Part shown: piece by piece, positions 9,386-17,572 of the stretch
Layout: each line of letters begins with the position of its first letter
Position numbering within the stretch: position 1 is the stretch's first letter
Source: Rhizobium sp. ZPR4
Lineage (GTDB): Bacteria; Pseudomonadota; Alphaproteobacteria; Rhizobiales; Rhizobiaceae
Reading direction: 5' to 3'
Assembly: GCF_040215725.1 (NCBI RefSeq)
Contig: NZ_CP157969.1
Span: 992,001-1,056,000 of the forward strand
DNA: 64,000 nt
Made by a program: the position numbers and the translations under genes
Notes under the pieces: generated by a model
What the model saw: the letters and a program-made list of their open reading frames with translations, nothing else
Databases searched by the model: none
What the model was told of the DNA's origin: nothing

Positions 9386-9907
9386 TTGGAGCTCCCGTCA
9401 TTTCAGAGCGATATCGATGCAATGGCACGCCATATCTCGAGACCTCGCAGTCGCCCGCACCGTTGGGCACGCCCAGGACGCCGCACATCACAGGCCCTAT
9501 ACCTATGGGTCCTAATCGTTGCAGCAGGCATGTTGCCTTGTACTCAAAGCTTTGCCGCCGCCCCTGCTCTCTGTGCCGAGGCGCCGAATCAGACAGCTAA
9601 GACCCTCTGTGCGGCCGGCAAGCTGAAGACTGCGGAAAGCGCCCTGGATCAGGCCTATGCAGCTCTCGACGCCAGGCTCGAACCGCTTGGCAAGCGCAAT
9701 CTGAAGCTCGCGCAGGAAGCATGGCTCAAATTTCGTGACCTCGAATGCAACCTGGAAACTGGAAGCGATCCGGATCGCCTCGGCCGAGAGGGCACGATCA
9801 TGTCGATGCTGCTCGGCGAGTGCGCGATCGCGCTCACTGAGCAGCGGACCCGCGATCTGACCGAGCAGCTCAAGTGCCCAGGCGGCGATCTGTCCTGTGA
9901 ACCATGA
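9386..9907 (+). CDS. LprI-like (DUF1311) putative exported protein
   Basis: Small protein with the Cys-rich LprI/DUF1311 domain, named after a mycobacterial lysozyme inhibitor; most bacterial members are periplasmic and of unknown role. Visible features are an early Cys (PALCAEAPN), a helical ALDQAYAALDARL segment and the diagnostic AQEAWLKFRDLEC near residues 110-125. A hydrophobic segment LYLWVLIVAAGMLPC ending in SFAAAP looks like a signal sequence, though its N-region is long. The longest frame starts with TTG at 9386, which has AGGAG before it; an ATG at 9422 is an alternative. Lysozyme inhibition is only a family-level guess. It is carried inside the IS-bounded segment. Confidence 0.65.
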   Translation: MELPSFQSDIDAMARHISRPRSRPHRWARPGRRTSQALYLWVLIVAAGMLPCTQSFAAAPALCAEAPNQTAKTLCAAGKLKTAESALDQAYAALDARLEPLGKRNLKLAQEAWLKFRDLECNLETGSDPDRLGREGTIMSMLLGECAIALTEQRTRDLTEQLKCPGGDLSCEP

Positions 9908-10409
9908 TCGCGACAGCCGGATCATCACCGAGACGGTTTCGGGCAGCACCGCCATCGCACAACGCCTCAGCCTCTCCCTGCTCATGGACAAGCCGGAGTC
10001 CGAGGACATTTTGATCGTGACCAAGCTCGATCGGCTCGGCCGTGACGCCATTGATGTCAGTACAACCGTCAAGGCTCTCGTCGAAACGGGGGTAAGGGTC
10101 TACTGTCTGGCGCTCGGCGGCGCCGATCTCATCAGCTCGTCCGGCACGATGACCATGCAGGTGCTTAATGCGGTAGCTCAGTTCGAGCGAGATTTGCTGA
10201 TCGAGCGAAGTCAATCCGGCCTCAGGCGCGTAAAATCAGAAGGTAGGACGCTCGGCCGGCCGTCCACACTCAGCCAAGAACAGAAACAGGATGTGCGCGA
10301 TGATCTCGCGAAGGGCATCAGCGTTTCTGCGATAGCCAGGAAATTCGCGACCAGTCGACAAACTGTTATGTGGGTTCGAGACGAGAGCTCACGGCCTGCC
10401 CCAGCTTAG
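9897..10409 (+). pseudogene. Serine recombinase (resolvase/invertase), 5' truncated
   Basis: The 170 residues match the middle and end of a Tn3/IncP-type resolvase: ITETVSGSTAIAQR, then the core VTKLDRLGRDAIDV, then AVAQFERDLLIERSQSGLRR and a C-terminal helix-turn-helix (GISVSAIARKFATSRQTVMWV). The first ~45 residues of the family, with the catalytic Ser in the usual YxRVSTxxQ motif, are missing. The frame begins inside the 3' end of the LprI-like gene, so the break coincides with that junction. It cannot catalyse strand exchange as it stands. It is probably the relic of the transposon or plasmid that brought the passenger DNA. Confidence 0.85.
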
Positions 10410-10416
10410 CGTACGC

Positions 10417-11605
10417 GGCCTTTATCAACCAAAGACAGCCACGGCGGATTTGATATTGATGCCGCCGTCGTGGCTTCGGCGCATTTGGCGGCCAGTGGCA
10501 GCACGGAACACCTGGAGTAACTGCAGCGCAAGCGGCACCCGTGACCAGAGGTTTTTCATGCTTTCCTTGCCGCTTCTGCTCTTTCGCACGGCTTGGCCGG
10601 TGACAATACGCTGGGACCAACGGAAGCCGATTTCATGAAAATAAAGGTCTGCAAGTTCTGGGCTGATGTGATGAAAAACACCTGCGATGGTTCGCCGAAC
10701 TCGAGCGTTGAACCCTTCAACTGAATTGACGTGGACGGAATCCCGGACATATTCGCGGCTGGAGTGGTTGACCGTCTCGTGTGCGGCAAAGCTTTCGCCT
10801 ATGGCCACGAACGCCTTAGCCTCATCACTCATCAAGTGTGCATGCAGCTCAACTTGTGTTGCCATTGCGTTCACGGCAGCACGCAATGAAAGGCCGGTTG
10901 CGACAGCGGCGCGGGCGTCACCCGCTTTGGACCCGGGAGTGACGTCTGCCGGTCGCTGCACGATCCCCACGACCGGCGTCTTTTCCGTTTTTGCCTGCCC
11001 CTTGCGGCCTCGCCCCGGTGGCGGCCCATCAGGCTGCTTTCTTGGCCCTCCACCAAGATAGAAATGGTCAACTTCCACCGTGCTATCGAGCATGTGCTCG
11101 CGCGCTACCATGAGGCGCAGCGCATGACCGATCCGCCAGGCGGTCGGTTGGCTCACCCCGAGTGTCTCGGCGAGACGGATCGAGGACAAGCCTTTGTCCG
11201 ATTGCAGCAACAGCCACATCGCCTTGAGCCATGTGCGCAAGGGAAGTTTCGTGGCATGCAGAGGCGTGTGCGTTGTCACCGTGAACTGGAAACGGCAATC
11301 ACTGCTGGAGCATTGATAGAGGCCCGGACGTGCACGGTGCTTGCCTACGTCCCGGCCAGCTATCGCGATCGAGTGTTTGTAACCACGGCCGGGCAGATCC
11401 TACCATTCGGCCACACCATGCCCTCCAGCAAACGACAGCAATGTTCTTCGTCTCGGAATGCAGCAATCATGTCTTCAACTGTTCGAGTATTGGAAAGCGT
11501 TGCCACTATCATTTCAGACATAATCGTCATCTCCGGAGCGGACCGAAGAATCGCACCGAATATCCTATATTAAAAGGAATTTGCTGTCTTTGGTTGATAA
11601 AGGCC
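10417..11605 (-). mobile_element. IS1595-family insertion sequence, full length
   Basis: 1189 bases bounded by perfect 22-base inverted repeats at 10417-10438 and 11584-11605. It carries one transposase gene on the minus strand, damaged by a frameshift, so the copy is probably not autonomous. The size and the ISXO2-like transposase fit the IS1595 family. Confidence 0.9.
10425..11530 (-). pseudogene. IS1595-family transposase, frameshifted
   Basis: DDE-type transposase of the ISXO2/IS1595 group. From ATG 11530 the frame reads MTIMSEMIVATLSN... then FRDEEHCCRLLEGMVWPNGRICP, the usual N-terminus with the first Cys of the zinc ribbon. It then goes out of frame near 11390. One base, by comparison a T before GTGG, appears lost, which removes the second Cys of the CPxCG motif. 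The +1 frame resumes with GYKHSIAIAGRD and YQCSSSDCRFQF (second Cys pair). The catalytic part is intact: VEVDHFYLGG, LMSDEAKAF and VHVNSVEGF. A shorter product from the GTG at 11279 would lack the zinc ribbon. Confidence 0.85.
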
Positions 11606-11613
11606 CTGTTCGT
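11606..11613. repeat. Target-site duplication, right copy (CTGTTCGT)
   Basis: Directly behind the right IS end and identical to 9082-9089. It lies only 4 bases from the stop codon of the Omp gene (11618), so the element landed just behind that gene. Confidence 0.8.
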
Positions 11614-11617
11614 TCTT

Positions 11618-12232
11618 TCAGAACTTATAGCTTGCGCCGACAAGGACCTTGTTCTGAGTGGCGCCGAAATCCCCGATCGCCGACCCGAAATCCTTGTTTC
11701 CGAAATCGGAATAACGGTATTCGCCGCGAACGATGACATTATCGGTCAGGGCGTGCTCGATGCCGCCGCCGGCGGTCCAGCCGATCAGAATATCGTCCTT
11801 TTTCCCGACGCCAGAAACATCAACCTTGCCGCCGGCAGCAGCGACACCGGCTGTCGCGAAGAGCAGCGTGCGGTCCAGGGCGTAACCGACGCGAGCGCGG
11901 CCCGACGCATCCCATTCGAGATTCGCTTCCTTCTTGTCCTTGAAATTGTAGTTGAAGTCGTTTTCGATACCGTAGACGATATTGCCGGATTGGAAATTAT
12001 ATCCGGCATGAACGCCGGCCGTGCCGCCGTCGAGATTGCTGTCGGTGCCCAAAACGGTCCCCTTGTTCCAGACATAACCGCCCTGTCCACCGAGATAGAA
12101 GCCGGACCAGTCATAGGCTGAAGGACCCTGCTCGGCGGTTGGCGCGGGATGTTCGTAGGTGAGATCGGCGGCGAGGGCCGGAACGGCCAGGAATGACGCC
12201 AGAGCGCCGACGACGAAAAGCTTGATATGCAT
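11618..12232 (-). CDS. Outer-membrane beta-barrel protein (Omp25/RopB-like porin family)
   Basis: Small outer-membrane protein of 204 residues. Signal peptide MHIKLFVVGALASFLAVPALA, cleaved before ADLTYEHPAP, then an eight-strand barrel with the family phrases WSGFYLGGQGGYVWNKG, AGVHAGYNFQ, GRARVGYALDRTLLFATAGVA and VRGEYRYSDFG. The terminal strand ends in aromatic Phe (LVGASYKF), the usual BAM recognition end. Members are abundant structural or immunogenic outer-membrane proteins in Rhizobiales. It is transcribed alone. An IS1595-type element now sits 4 bases behind its stop (counting the target duplication as element flank) and separates it from its probable terminator at 9057-9074. Confidence 0.92.
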   Translation of the reverse strand: MHIKLFVVGALASFLAVPALAADLTYEHPAPTAEQGPSAYDWSGFYLGGQGGYVWNKGTVLGTDSNLDGGTAGVHAGYNFQSGNIVYGIENDFNYNFKDKKEANLEWDASGRARVGYALDRTLLFATAGVAAAGGKVDVSGVGKKDDILIGWTAGGGIEHALTDNVIVRGEYRYSDFGNKDFGSAIGDFGATQNKVLVGASYKF

Positions 12233-12494
12233 AATGGCAGTGCCTCATGTTCTTGCACCAACAGAAGGGCGTTCGCGTGTCGCATCGGCCCGGCTCATAG
12301 GGTGACTATGCCGTCCGCAAGATTGCTGTGTGTGCTTTCATATTCAGTTTTGTTGCAGCGGCGAAAAGCACCGGAGGAGCGTCAAAAAGCGCAAGGTCGA
12401 CCGGTTGCCGGATATGACAATGGTGCCACGCGTTCGCCGCCTCCAAAGCCGCAAGATTTCGCAGGAAACATCCAGCTGAAATGGGGCTATGCGG

Positions 12495-13409
12495 TCAGCG
12501 GTCTTCAGCTGCTTCCGAGCACAGGTTCGGCCGCGAAGCGAGGAAGTCGATGAAGGTTCGAACCTTCGCGGAAAGATATTTCCTGCTGGGATAGACCGCA
12601 TGCAGTGTGGCGTCGAATGTCACGGCTTTCGGCAGCACCATCTCCAATCGGCCATCGGAGATATCGGTTTGCGTCATCCACATCGGCAGGAAAACCAGCC
12701 CCATGCCCTCGAGCGCAGCCAGATGCAGCATGATTTCGTTTTCGCTTTGCATGACAGGACGGAAGTTCACGGTCTGAGTGCCGTCCTGCCCGGCGACAGC
12801 TATGCTGCCGTTCGCGTTCATGCCGCTATAGGCCAGTAGCGAGTGACCATTGAGATCGGCCAGCGCTCTCGGCCGGCCTGTGCGTGACAGATAGGCCGGA
12901 GATCCGACGAGATGAAAAGCAAGGCGCATCAATGGTCGGGCGATGAGATTGGGATCGAGCCGCTCGGGGGAGGTCGCCCGCAGGGCGAGGTCGAAGCCCT
13001 CGTCGACGAGATTGACGATCCGGCCGCTGAGATCCATGTCGAAGCGCACGTCAGGATAGCGCTGGTGATATTCGGCGATCATCCGCGCGACAAGCGCGTT
13101 TGCCGCCCATACCGGTGCGCTGAGCCGCAAGGTTCCACGCGGCATGACGGTGACGTTGCTGACGGCCGCCTCCACCTCGTCCAGTCCATCAAGCATCTGC
13201 CGGGCCTGATTGAAATAGAGCATGCCGCTCTCCGTCATACTGACATGCCGGCTGGTTCGGTTCAGAAGCCGGGTTCCCAGCCGGTTCTCAAGATGCATCA
13301 CATGTTTGCTCGCCATTGCCGGCGAGAGGCCAAGCCGATCGGCTGCCGCTGTGAAGCTCTTAAACTCCGCCACTGCGCAAAAGACCCGCAAGCTCGTTAG
13401 CGTATCCAT
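12495..13409 (-). CDS. LysR-family transcriptional regulator
   Basis: 304-residue LysR regulator: winged HTH at residues 1-60 (LTSLRVFCAVAEFKSFTAAADRLGLSPAMASKHVMHLE), then a substrate-binding-like effector domain (GTLRLSAPVWAANALVARM onward). The sequence is of the CrgA/DsdC-like group common beside quinone and aromatic stress genes. It is divergent from the dioxygenase/glutaredoxin/DoxX operon, 142 bases away, and probably controls it. The effector cannot be predicted. Confidence 0.9.
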   Translation of the reverse strand: MDTLTSLRVFCAVAEFKSFTAAADRLGLSPAMASKHVMHLENRLGTRLLNRTSRHVSMTESGMLYFNQARQMLDGLDEVEAAVSNVTVMPRGTLRLSAPVWAANALVARMIAEYHQRYPDVRFDMDLSGRIVNLVDEGFDLALRATSPERLDPNLIARPLMRLAFHLVGSPAYLSRTGRPRALADLNGHSLLAYSGMNANGSIAVAGQDGTQTVNFRPVMQSENEIMLHLAALEGMGLVFLPMWMTQTDISDGRLEMVLPKAVTFDATLHAVYPSRKYLSAKVRTFIDFLASRPNLCSEAAEDR

Positions 13410-13451
13410 GGATCATCAACTCGTAGGAAATGTTTCTTCAATGTAAGCTGC

Positions 13452-13461
13452 ATTGATCAAT
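13452..13461. promoter_or_regulatory. Candidate LysR binding palindrome
   Basis: Perfect 10-base palindrome ATTGATCAAT in the divergent region between the LysR gene and the dioxygenase operon, 43 bases from the LysR start. It fits the T-N11-A type symmetry only loosely; the role is inferred from position. Confidence 0.35.
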
Positions 13462-13551
13462 AAATGAGAAAAGTTAGCTTGGCCAGATCACACGGCCTGG
13501 CACATCACCCTCTCCGGTTTCGACTTTGATGGTGAGTGCCCCGCGACAAGG

Positions 13552-14409
13552 ATGAAACACGTGAACAAGCTTCGTCTTCCGACCTACTTCATCAGTCACG
13601 GCGGCGGCCCCTGGCCTTACATGAGCGGTGAATTCCGCAATAATTTCGACAAGCTTGAGCAATCTCTGATCGAGATGCGTGCCGAGCTGGGGAATGCGGT
13701 CCGGGCGATCCTGGTTGTCTCCGGCCATTGGGAAGAACAGGGCTTTTCCATATCGTCGGGCGCCCATCCGGGGATGGTTTACGACTATCATGGCTTTCCG
13801 GAGTATCTCTATCACATCAAATATGGCGCTCCGGGCGAACCTGAGCTTGCCAAGCGAGTACAGGCTTTGCTGCATGCGCGCGGGGTCGAGGCAGGGCTCG
13901 ATCCGACCCGCGGCTTTGATCACGGGACTTTCAGCATCCTGAAGCCGCTTTATCCGGAGGAAAGCATTCCGGTCGTTCAGCTGTCTCTGGATGTTGGCTA
14001 CGATCCGGCCTTGCATCTCGAGGTTGGGCGGGCGCTGGCGTCACTGCGCGACGAGGGTGTGCTGATCATCGGAAGCGGTCTCAGCTATCACAATCTGCCG
14101 GCGATGCGCGGGAGAGAGGGCTGCGAGCCGTCCCGCCAGTTCGACGCCTGGCTCCAGCAGACGCTGGTTCATTCATCTCCTTACGAGCGCGCAAAACTCC
14201 TGCTCGAATGGGAACAGGCCCCGTCAGCCCGCGCAGCACATCCGCGCGAGGATCATCTCATTCCGCTGATGGTGGCCGTTGGTGCCGCAAGGGACGAACC
14301 CGGCGCCGTCACCTACCATCAGACTGACTTCGCCGGCGGGCTTACTGCCTCGAGCTTCCGCTTCGGCGATGCGCCCGTGCCGGCAACAGTCGATAGAGAC
14401 GCAAGATGA
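13552..14409 (+). CDS. Class III extradiol ring-cleavage dioxygenase, DODA/LigB type
   Basis: Non-haem iron dioxygenase family that opens catechol-type rings (LigB, 4,5-DOPA dioxygenase, YgiD). The metal-site pattern is present: His16 in YFISHGGGP, His59 in VVSGHWEE, GFDHGTFS in the middle and HPREDHLIPL in the second half. At 285 residues it is slightly longer than E. coli YgiD. The annotated ATG at 13552 has AAGG almost touching it; a GTG at 13561 lies at better distance from the same site, so the start is uncertain by three codons. It is the first gene of an operon with a glutaredoxin-like protein (4-base overlap) and DoxX, a set seen in many Rhizobiales and thought to deal with quinones or aromatic stress. 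Substrate unknown. Confidence 0.88.
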   Translation: MKHVNKLRLPTYFISHGGGPWPYMSGEFRNNFDKLEQSLIEMRAELGNAVRAILVVSGHWEEQGFSISSGAHPGMVYDYHGFPEYLYHIKYGAPGEPELAKRVQALLHARGVEAGLDPTRGFDHGTFSILKPLYPEESIPVVQLSLDVGYDPALHLEVGRALASLRDEGVLIIGSGLSYHNLPAMRGREGCEPSRQFDAWLQQTLVHSSPYERAKLLLEWEQAPSARAAHPREDHLIPLMVAVGAARDEPGAVTYHQTDFAGGLTASSFRFGDAPVPATVDRDAR

Positions 14410-14777
14410 GCGAGCCGTCGAAGCCGGTTATCTACGTCAAGAGGAGTTGCCCGTTTTGTCTCAAGGTGAAGCTGTTCCTGCTGGAGGCCGGCTTGATGGA
14501 TGCCGTTGCAATTCACGAATTCGAGCCGGGATCGCAGCTGGAGGATGACATACGCTCCGAACTTGCCCGGCAGCTCGACAAAGTGAGCTTTCCCGCCGCT
14601 CAGCTCGAGCCAGATCGCTATCTGACCGAATCCGATGCGATCATCGCGCTTCTTGCCGCCAGGGTAGGTCGTGATCCCGTCGATATGCCTGTGCTCACCA
14701 GTTATGTCGAAGGCGCGCTCAAGCCGATGATGGCGCTCTGGAAGGAAAATTTCGAACTCAAAGCCACTGCTGCCTGA
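14406..14777 (+). CDS. Glutaredoxin / GST-N-like thiol protein
   Basis: 123-residue protein with a thioredoxin fold. The redox motif CPFC is at residues 15-18 (VIYVKRSCPFCLKVKLFL), followed by the cis-Pro segment VSFPAAQLEPD and TESDAIIALLA, as in glutathione S-transferase N-terminal domains. The short C-terminal helix (SYVEGALKPMMALWKENF) is not a full GST domain. Likely a cytoplasmic glutathione-dependent reductase or adaptor. It overlaps the dioxygenase gene by four bases and is followed by doxX, so the three are co-translated or co-transcribed. Confidence 0.82.
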   Translation: MSEPSKPVIYVKRSCPFCLKVKLFLLEAGLMDAVAIHEFEPGSQLEDDIRSELARQLDKVSFPAAQLEPDRYLTESDAIIALLAARVGRDPVDMPVLTSYVEGALKPMMALWKENFELKATAA

Positions 14778-14807
14778 CGATCTCGGCGGCCATTCAGGAG
14801 AAATACC

Positions 14808-15230
14808 ATGTTGAATACCACGAAATGGACCCCTCACGTTCTTGCGATCCTGCGGATCGTGACCGCACTGCTGTTCCTCGAACATGCAACTATGAAATTC
14901 TTCCAGTTCCCGGCAGCAATTCCGGGCGTGACCTATCCGTTGCCGGCCATCATGCTTGCCGCCGGCGCAATCGAGATCGTCACCGGATTGCTGATGACTG
15001 TCGGCCTCTTCACGCGCATCGCCGCTTTCATCGCCTCCGGCGAAATGGCAGCCGCCTACTGGATGGCGCATGCCCCGCAAGGCTTCTGGCCGGCACTCAA
15101 TATGGGTGAGGCAGCGATCATGTTCTGCTTCATCTTCCTCTTCATTGCCTTTGCCGGCGCCGGTAGCTGGGCCCTGGACAATGTCCTGCGTCCGTCTTCG
15201 AAGCAGATGTCGCTGACCGAAGGCGCATAA
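14808..15230 (+). CDS. DoxX family membrane protein
   Basis: 140-residue inner-membrane protein with four hydrophobic helices. It shows the DoxX pattern: ILRIVTALLFLEHATMKFF in helix 1, GAIEIVTGLLMTVGLFTRIAAFI in helices 2-3, and AYWMAHAPQGFWPALNMGE before the last helix. DoxX proteins occur with thiol and quinone redox partners, but their activity is not settled. AGGAG lies before the ATG. Last gene of the operon; a perfect hairpin follows directly. Confidence 0.88.
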   Translation: MLNTTKWTPHVLAILRIVTALLFLEHATMKFFQFPAAIPGVTYPLPAIMLAAGAIEIVTGLLMTVGLFTRIAAFIASGEMAAAYWMAHAPQGFWPALNMGEAAIMFCFIFLFIAFAGAGSWALDNVLRPSSKQMSLTEGA

Positions 15231-15269
15231 GGCAAAGGTGCTCTCGTCCTGCGACGAGAGCACCTTGCC
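15231..15269 (+). terminator. Strong hairpin behind doxX
   Basis: Arms of 17-18 bases around a CTGC loop (GGCAAAGGTGCTCTCGTC against GACGAGAGCACCTTGCC, one bulged A). It starts on the base after the doxX stop codon. No T-run follows, so it may be a transcript 3' end stabiliser as well as a terminator. Confidence 0.75.
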
Positions 15270-15398
15270 AAGGTTGAGCCCTGACAGCCGGCGTAGCCGT
15301 AGCTGCCGATGCGATTAGGCTTTCGTTCCAAACGTTGCCGTCGTTCCGCAACAGGGCCGAATTGCGTGAAATCAATAGAGAGCCCTTGGAGACGAGTG

Positions 15399-16298
15399 AT
15401 GAAGGCTGTGCTTCTCAAATCATATGGCGGTATCGATCAATTCGAGATCGGGGATATCCCGACGCCAAAGCCGGGTGCCGGCGAGGTTCTGATCAAGATC
15501 GAAGTATCCGCAGTCAATCCATTCGATCTCATCCTGCGTCAAGGCTTCATGGCGCAATACATACCGCTTTCGCTGCCGGCAGTATTGGGTGGAGATGCTG
15601 CAGGCACGATATCGGAAATTGGCGAAGGCGTGACGGGTTTGGCGGTCGGTGACCGGGTTGTCGCCGATTTCCCACCAAATGGCAAAGGCGCCCATGCCGA
15701 GTTTGGTGTCGTTCCCGCCACCTCGGTTGCCAAGTTGCCGGCCGCGCTGAGTTTTGAGGAAGGGGCAGCCTTGGTAAAGGCAGGCCTTACCGGACGGCAG
15801 ACCGTGGAGGCGCTCGGGATTGGCGCAGGCGACCGCGTATTGATCTCGGGTGGCTTGGGTTCTGTCGGCCGGGCGGCAATCCAATACCTGAAGCAACTCG
15901 GCGCTGAGCCGGTGGCGGGTGTTCGACCGGAGCGGCTGGATGAGGCCCGTGAGCTGGCTGGGGAGGCCTTGGATATCACCGTCGCGGCACAGAAGCCTAC
16001 CTTTCGATATGCCATTAGCGCTGCGGCTCCCGTGGCCGGAAACCTGATCGGACACGTTGTCGATAATGGACAAGTCGCGAGCATCGTTCCGGTGCCTGAC
16101 AGCGCTAGGAACAATCGCGTTACCATCCACGAGCTCTACCATCGAACGGATGCTTCCACACTCGACGCGGTACTCGATGCTGCAGCCCGGAAGGTGCTCA
16201 TCATACCCATATCGCATTCTTTCGAGTTAAGAGAGATCGGTGCGGCGCACAGCGTGCTTGCTGCCGGAGCTCAAGGCAAAATCGTACTAAAGCACTGA
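15399..16298 (+). CDS. NADP-dependent quinone oxidoreductase-like protein (zinc-free MDR)
   Basis: Medium-chain dehydrogenase/reductase without zinc ligands. The N-terminal GroES-like domain (AVLLKSYGGIDQFEIGDIPTPKPGAGEVL) is followed by the NAD(P) fold with ISGGLGSVGRAAIQYLK. The preferred start is ATG 15399, in the usual position for the family; the frame to 15309 adds 30 residues of no family likeness. At 299 residues it is close to QOR-like enzymes of the YogA/BacC type. Monocistronic, between a hairpin at 15231 and another at 16320. Physiological substrate unknown; possibly quinone reduction, given the operon upstream. Confidence 0.85.
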   Translation: MKAVLLKSYGGIDQFEIGDIPTPKPGAGEVLIKIEVSAVNPFDLILRQGFMAQYIPLSLPAVLGGDAAGTISEIGEGVTGLAVGDRVVADFPPNGKGAHAEFGVVPATSVAKLPAALSFEEGAALVKAGLTGRQTVEALGIGAGDRVLISGGLGSVGRAAIQYLKQLGAEPVAGVRPERLDEARELAGEALDITVAAQKPTFRYAISAAAPVAGNLIGHVVDNGQVASIVPVPDSARNNRVTIHELYHRTDASTLDAVLDAAARKVLIIPISHSFELREIGAAHSVLAAGAQGKIVLKH

Positions 16299-16319
16299 AT
16301 GTAATGAGCCTCGCTCAAA

Positions 16320-16341
16320 CCCCATGGGAAGGAACATGGGG
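16320..16341. terminator. Stem-loop between convergent genes
   Basis: CCCCAT at 16320-16325 pairs with ATGGGG at 16336-16341. It lies 22 bases behind the oxidoreductase stop and can serve both it and the convergent LacI-type gene. Confidence 0.4.
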
Positions 16342-16441
16342 ATGGGATGACGAAGGCAAAAGCTGCGATTGGGGCGGTCAGCGACGCGTTGAGCAGGCCA
16401 TATGGCAGCTTTCCGCCCCCGGTTTATGCCGAGCTTCGTTA

Positions 16442-17485
16442 CTAGGCCGATTCGCGCAGCATGAGGTCGGCGGATAATAGAAAGCGCGCAGTCGAGGCCG
16501 CATCGACTCTATTATCGCTCTCATCATTGTCGCCGAGCATGCTGAGAAGCATATCAACAGCCCGTCTGCCGATTTCGCTGACATTCTGCGCGACCGTCGT
16601 GATCGGCGGACATGCGTATCTCGACAGGGGATGATCGTCATGTCCGGCAATGCGGATGTCGGACGTCGTACCATGTCCAACTTTAAGACCCATCTTGTAG
16701 GCAGCGGCGATCGCACCGAACGCAATTCGGTCGTTTGCGCAAAGAATGGTTTTCGTCGGCAATCGTTTCAGGTCGGTGAGCCGCATCATCTCGTCGAAGC
16801 CGAATCTTTCGAAATCCCAAGTGCGGATTTTTGCCGTAGGCAGGATGTGTGGCGTCAACCCGAACCGCATCATCGCGTTGACATATGCAGCTTCGCGCGT
16901 ACGGGCGTTCGTGTTCACATCGGGCATTCCGAGATAGCTCGGTGGCTCGCCCGACCGGCATAGATAATCGACGATCAGCCCAAAGCTTTGCTGATTATCG
17001 GTACCGACGAAAGCGGAAGTGTCATCCAATGGCGAATCCACGTAAACAAGCGGAACACTTCTGCCGTATTCCGCCAGAGTCTGCTGGTGGGACTCCACCC
17101 CAAGCGGCGCGATGATCGCACCGGCCACGTTCAACGATTTGAGGGTGCGGATCGCCCTGTCCTCAAGGTCGGACTGCCCGTCCGTCGACAAGACAAGTGG
17201 GAAAAACCCCGCTTCTGTCGCCAGCGCTTCAATCCTTCGGGTGAGCGCCATATAAAACTGGTCGATCGAATTTGGAATGACGATCCCGACGATATTGGTC
17301 CGGCGCCGATTGAGGTTGACGGCAAAGAGGTTTGGCCGAAACCCTGATTTCTTGAGCGCAACTTCGATAGTCTCGCGCGTTTTCTTTCGGACTGAACTCG
17401 GATCGTTGAAGTATTTGGACACTGTGGGGCGAGAAAGGCCGACGAACTCCGAGAAATCCTCCATTGTCTTGATCGGTTTCGGCAC
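16442..17485 (-). CDS. LacI-family regulator of the polyol locus
   Basis: 347 residues: HTH at about 8-27 (MEDFSEFVGLSRPTVSKYF), hinge region GFRPNLFAVNLNRRRTN, then a ligand-binding domain. The GTG start at 17485 has GGAGA eight bases before it; an ATG seven codons later is possible. It is oriented like the dehydrogenase and importer genes behind which it lies (87 bases from the zinc dehydrogenase), so it may be the last gene of that operon or have its own promoter; a palindrome lies before it. The inducer is probably a hexitol or ketohexose. Confidence 0.88.
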   Translation of the reverse strand: MPKPIKTMEDFSEFVGLSRPTVSKYFNDPSSVRKKTRETIEVALKKSGFRPNLFAVNLNRRRTNIVGIVIPNSIDQFYMALTRRIEALATEAGFFPLVLSTDGQSDLEDRAIRTLKSLNVAGAIIAPLGVESHQQTLAEYGRSVPLVYVDSPLDDTSAFVGTDNQQSFGLIVDYLCRSGEPPSYLGMPDVNTNARTREAAYVNAMMRFGLTPHILPTAKIRTWDFERFGFDEMMRLTDLKRLPTKTILCANDRIAFGAIAAAYKMGLKVGHGTTSDIRIAGHDDHPLSRYACPPITTVAQNVSEIGRRAVDMLLSMLGDNDESDNRVDAASTARFLLSADLMLRESA

Positions 17486-17504
17486 GACTTTGTCTCCAGA
17501 CTCT

Positions 17505-17520
17505 ATAGAAAAGTGTCTAT
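17505..17520. promoter_or_regulatory. Candidate autoregulatory operator
   Basis: ATAGAAAAGTGTCTAT: five-base perfect arms around six bases, 20 bases before the start of the LacI-type gene. LacI regulators often bind their own promoters; this assignment is from position and symmetry only. Confidence 0.3.
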
Positions 17521-17572
17521 CCGACTCTTTCTCGAGGGAAAAGAGAGTTCCTCCCGGTGGGAGGAACCGAGA

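Larger units (their letters stand above)
9090..11605. mobile_element. IS1595-family composite-like insertion carrying passenger genes
   Basis: The segment begins with the IS terminal repeat GGCCTTTATCAACCAAAGAC at 9090 and ends with its inverted copy at 11605, and is bounded by an exact 8-bp direct repeat. It contains a 77-base truncated IS end, about 1.25 kb of passenger DNA (LprI-like gene, 5'-truncated serine recombinase) and one full-length but frameshifted IS copy. The inner IS copy's own left flank (GCGTACGC, 10409-10416) does not match its right flank, so the outer boundaries are the real insertion ends. Either the whole block moved as one unit, or two IS copies with DNA between them were later reduced by deletion. 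Confidence 0.7.

Noticed and set aside
10425..11279. Intact IS transposase from the GTG at 11279
   Set aside because: The homologous N-terminus with the first zinc-ribbon cysteines lies upstream in another frame, so the gene is frameshifted.
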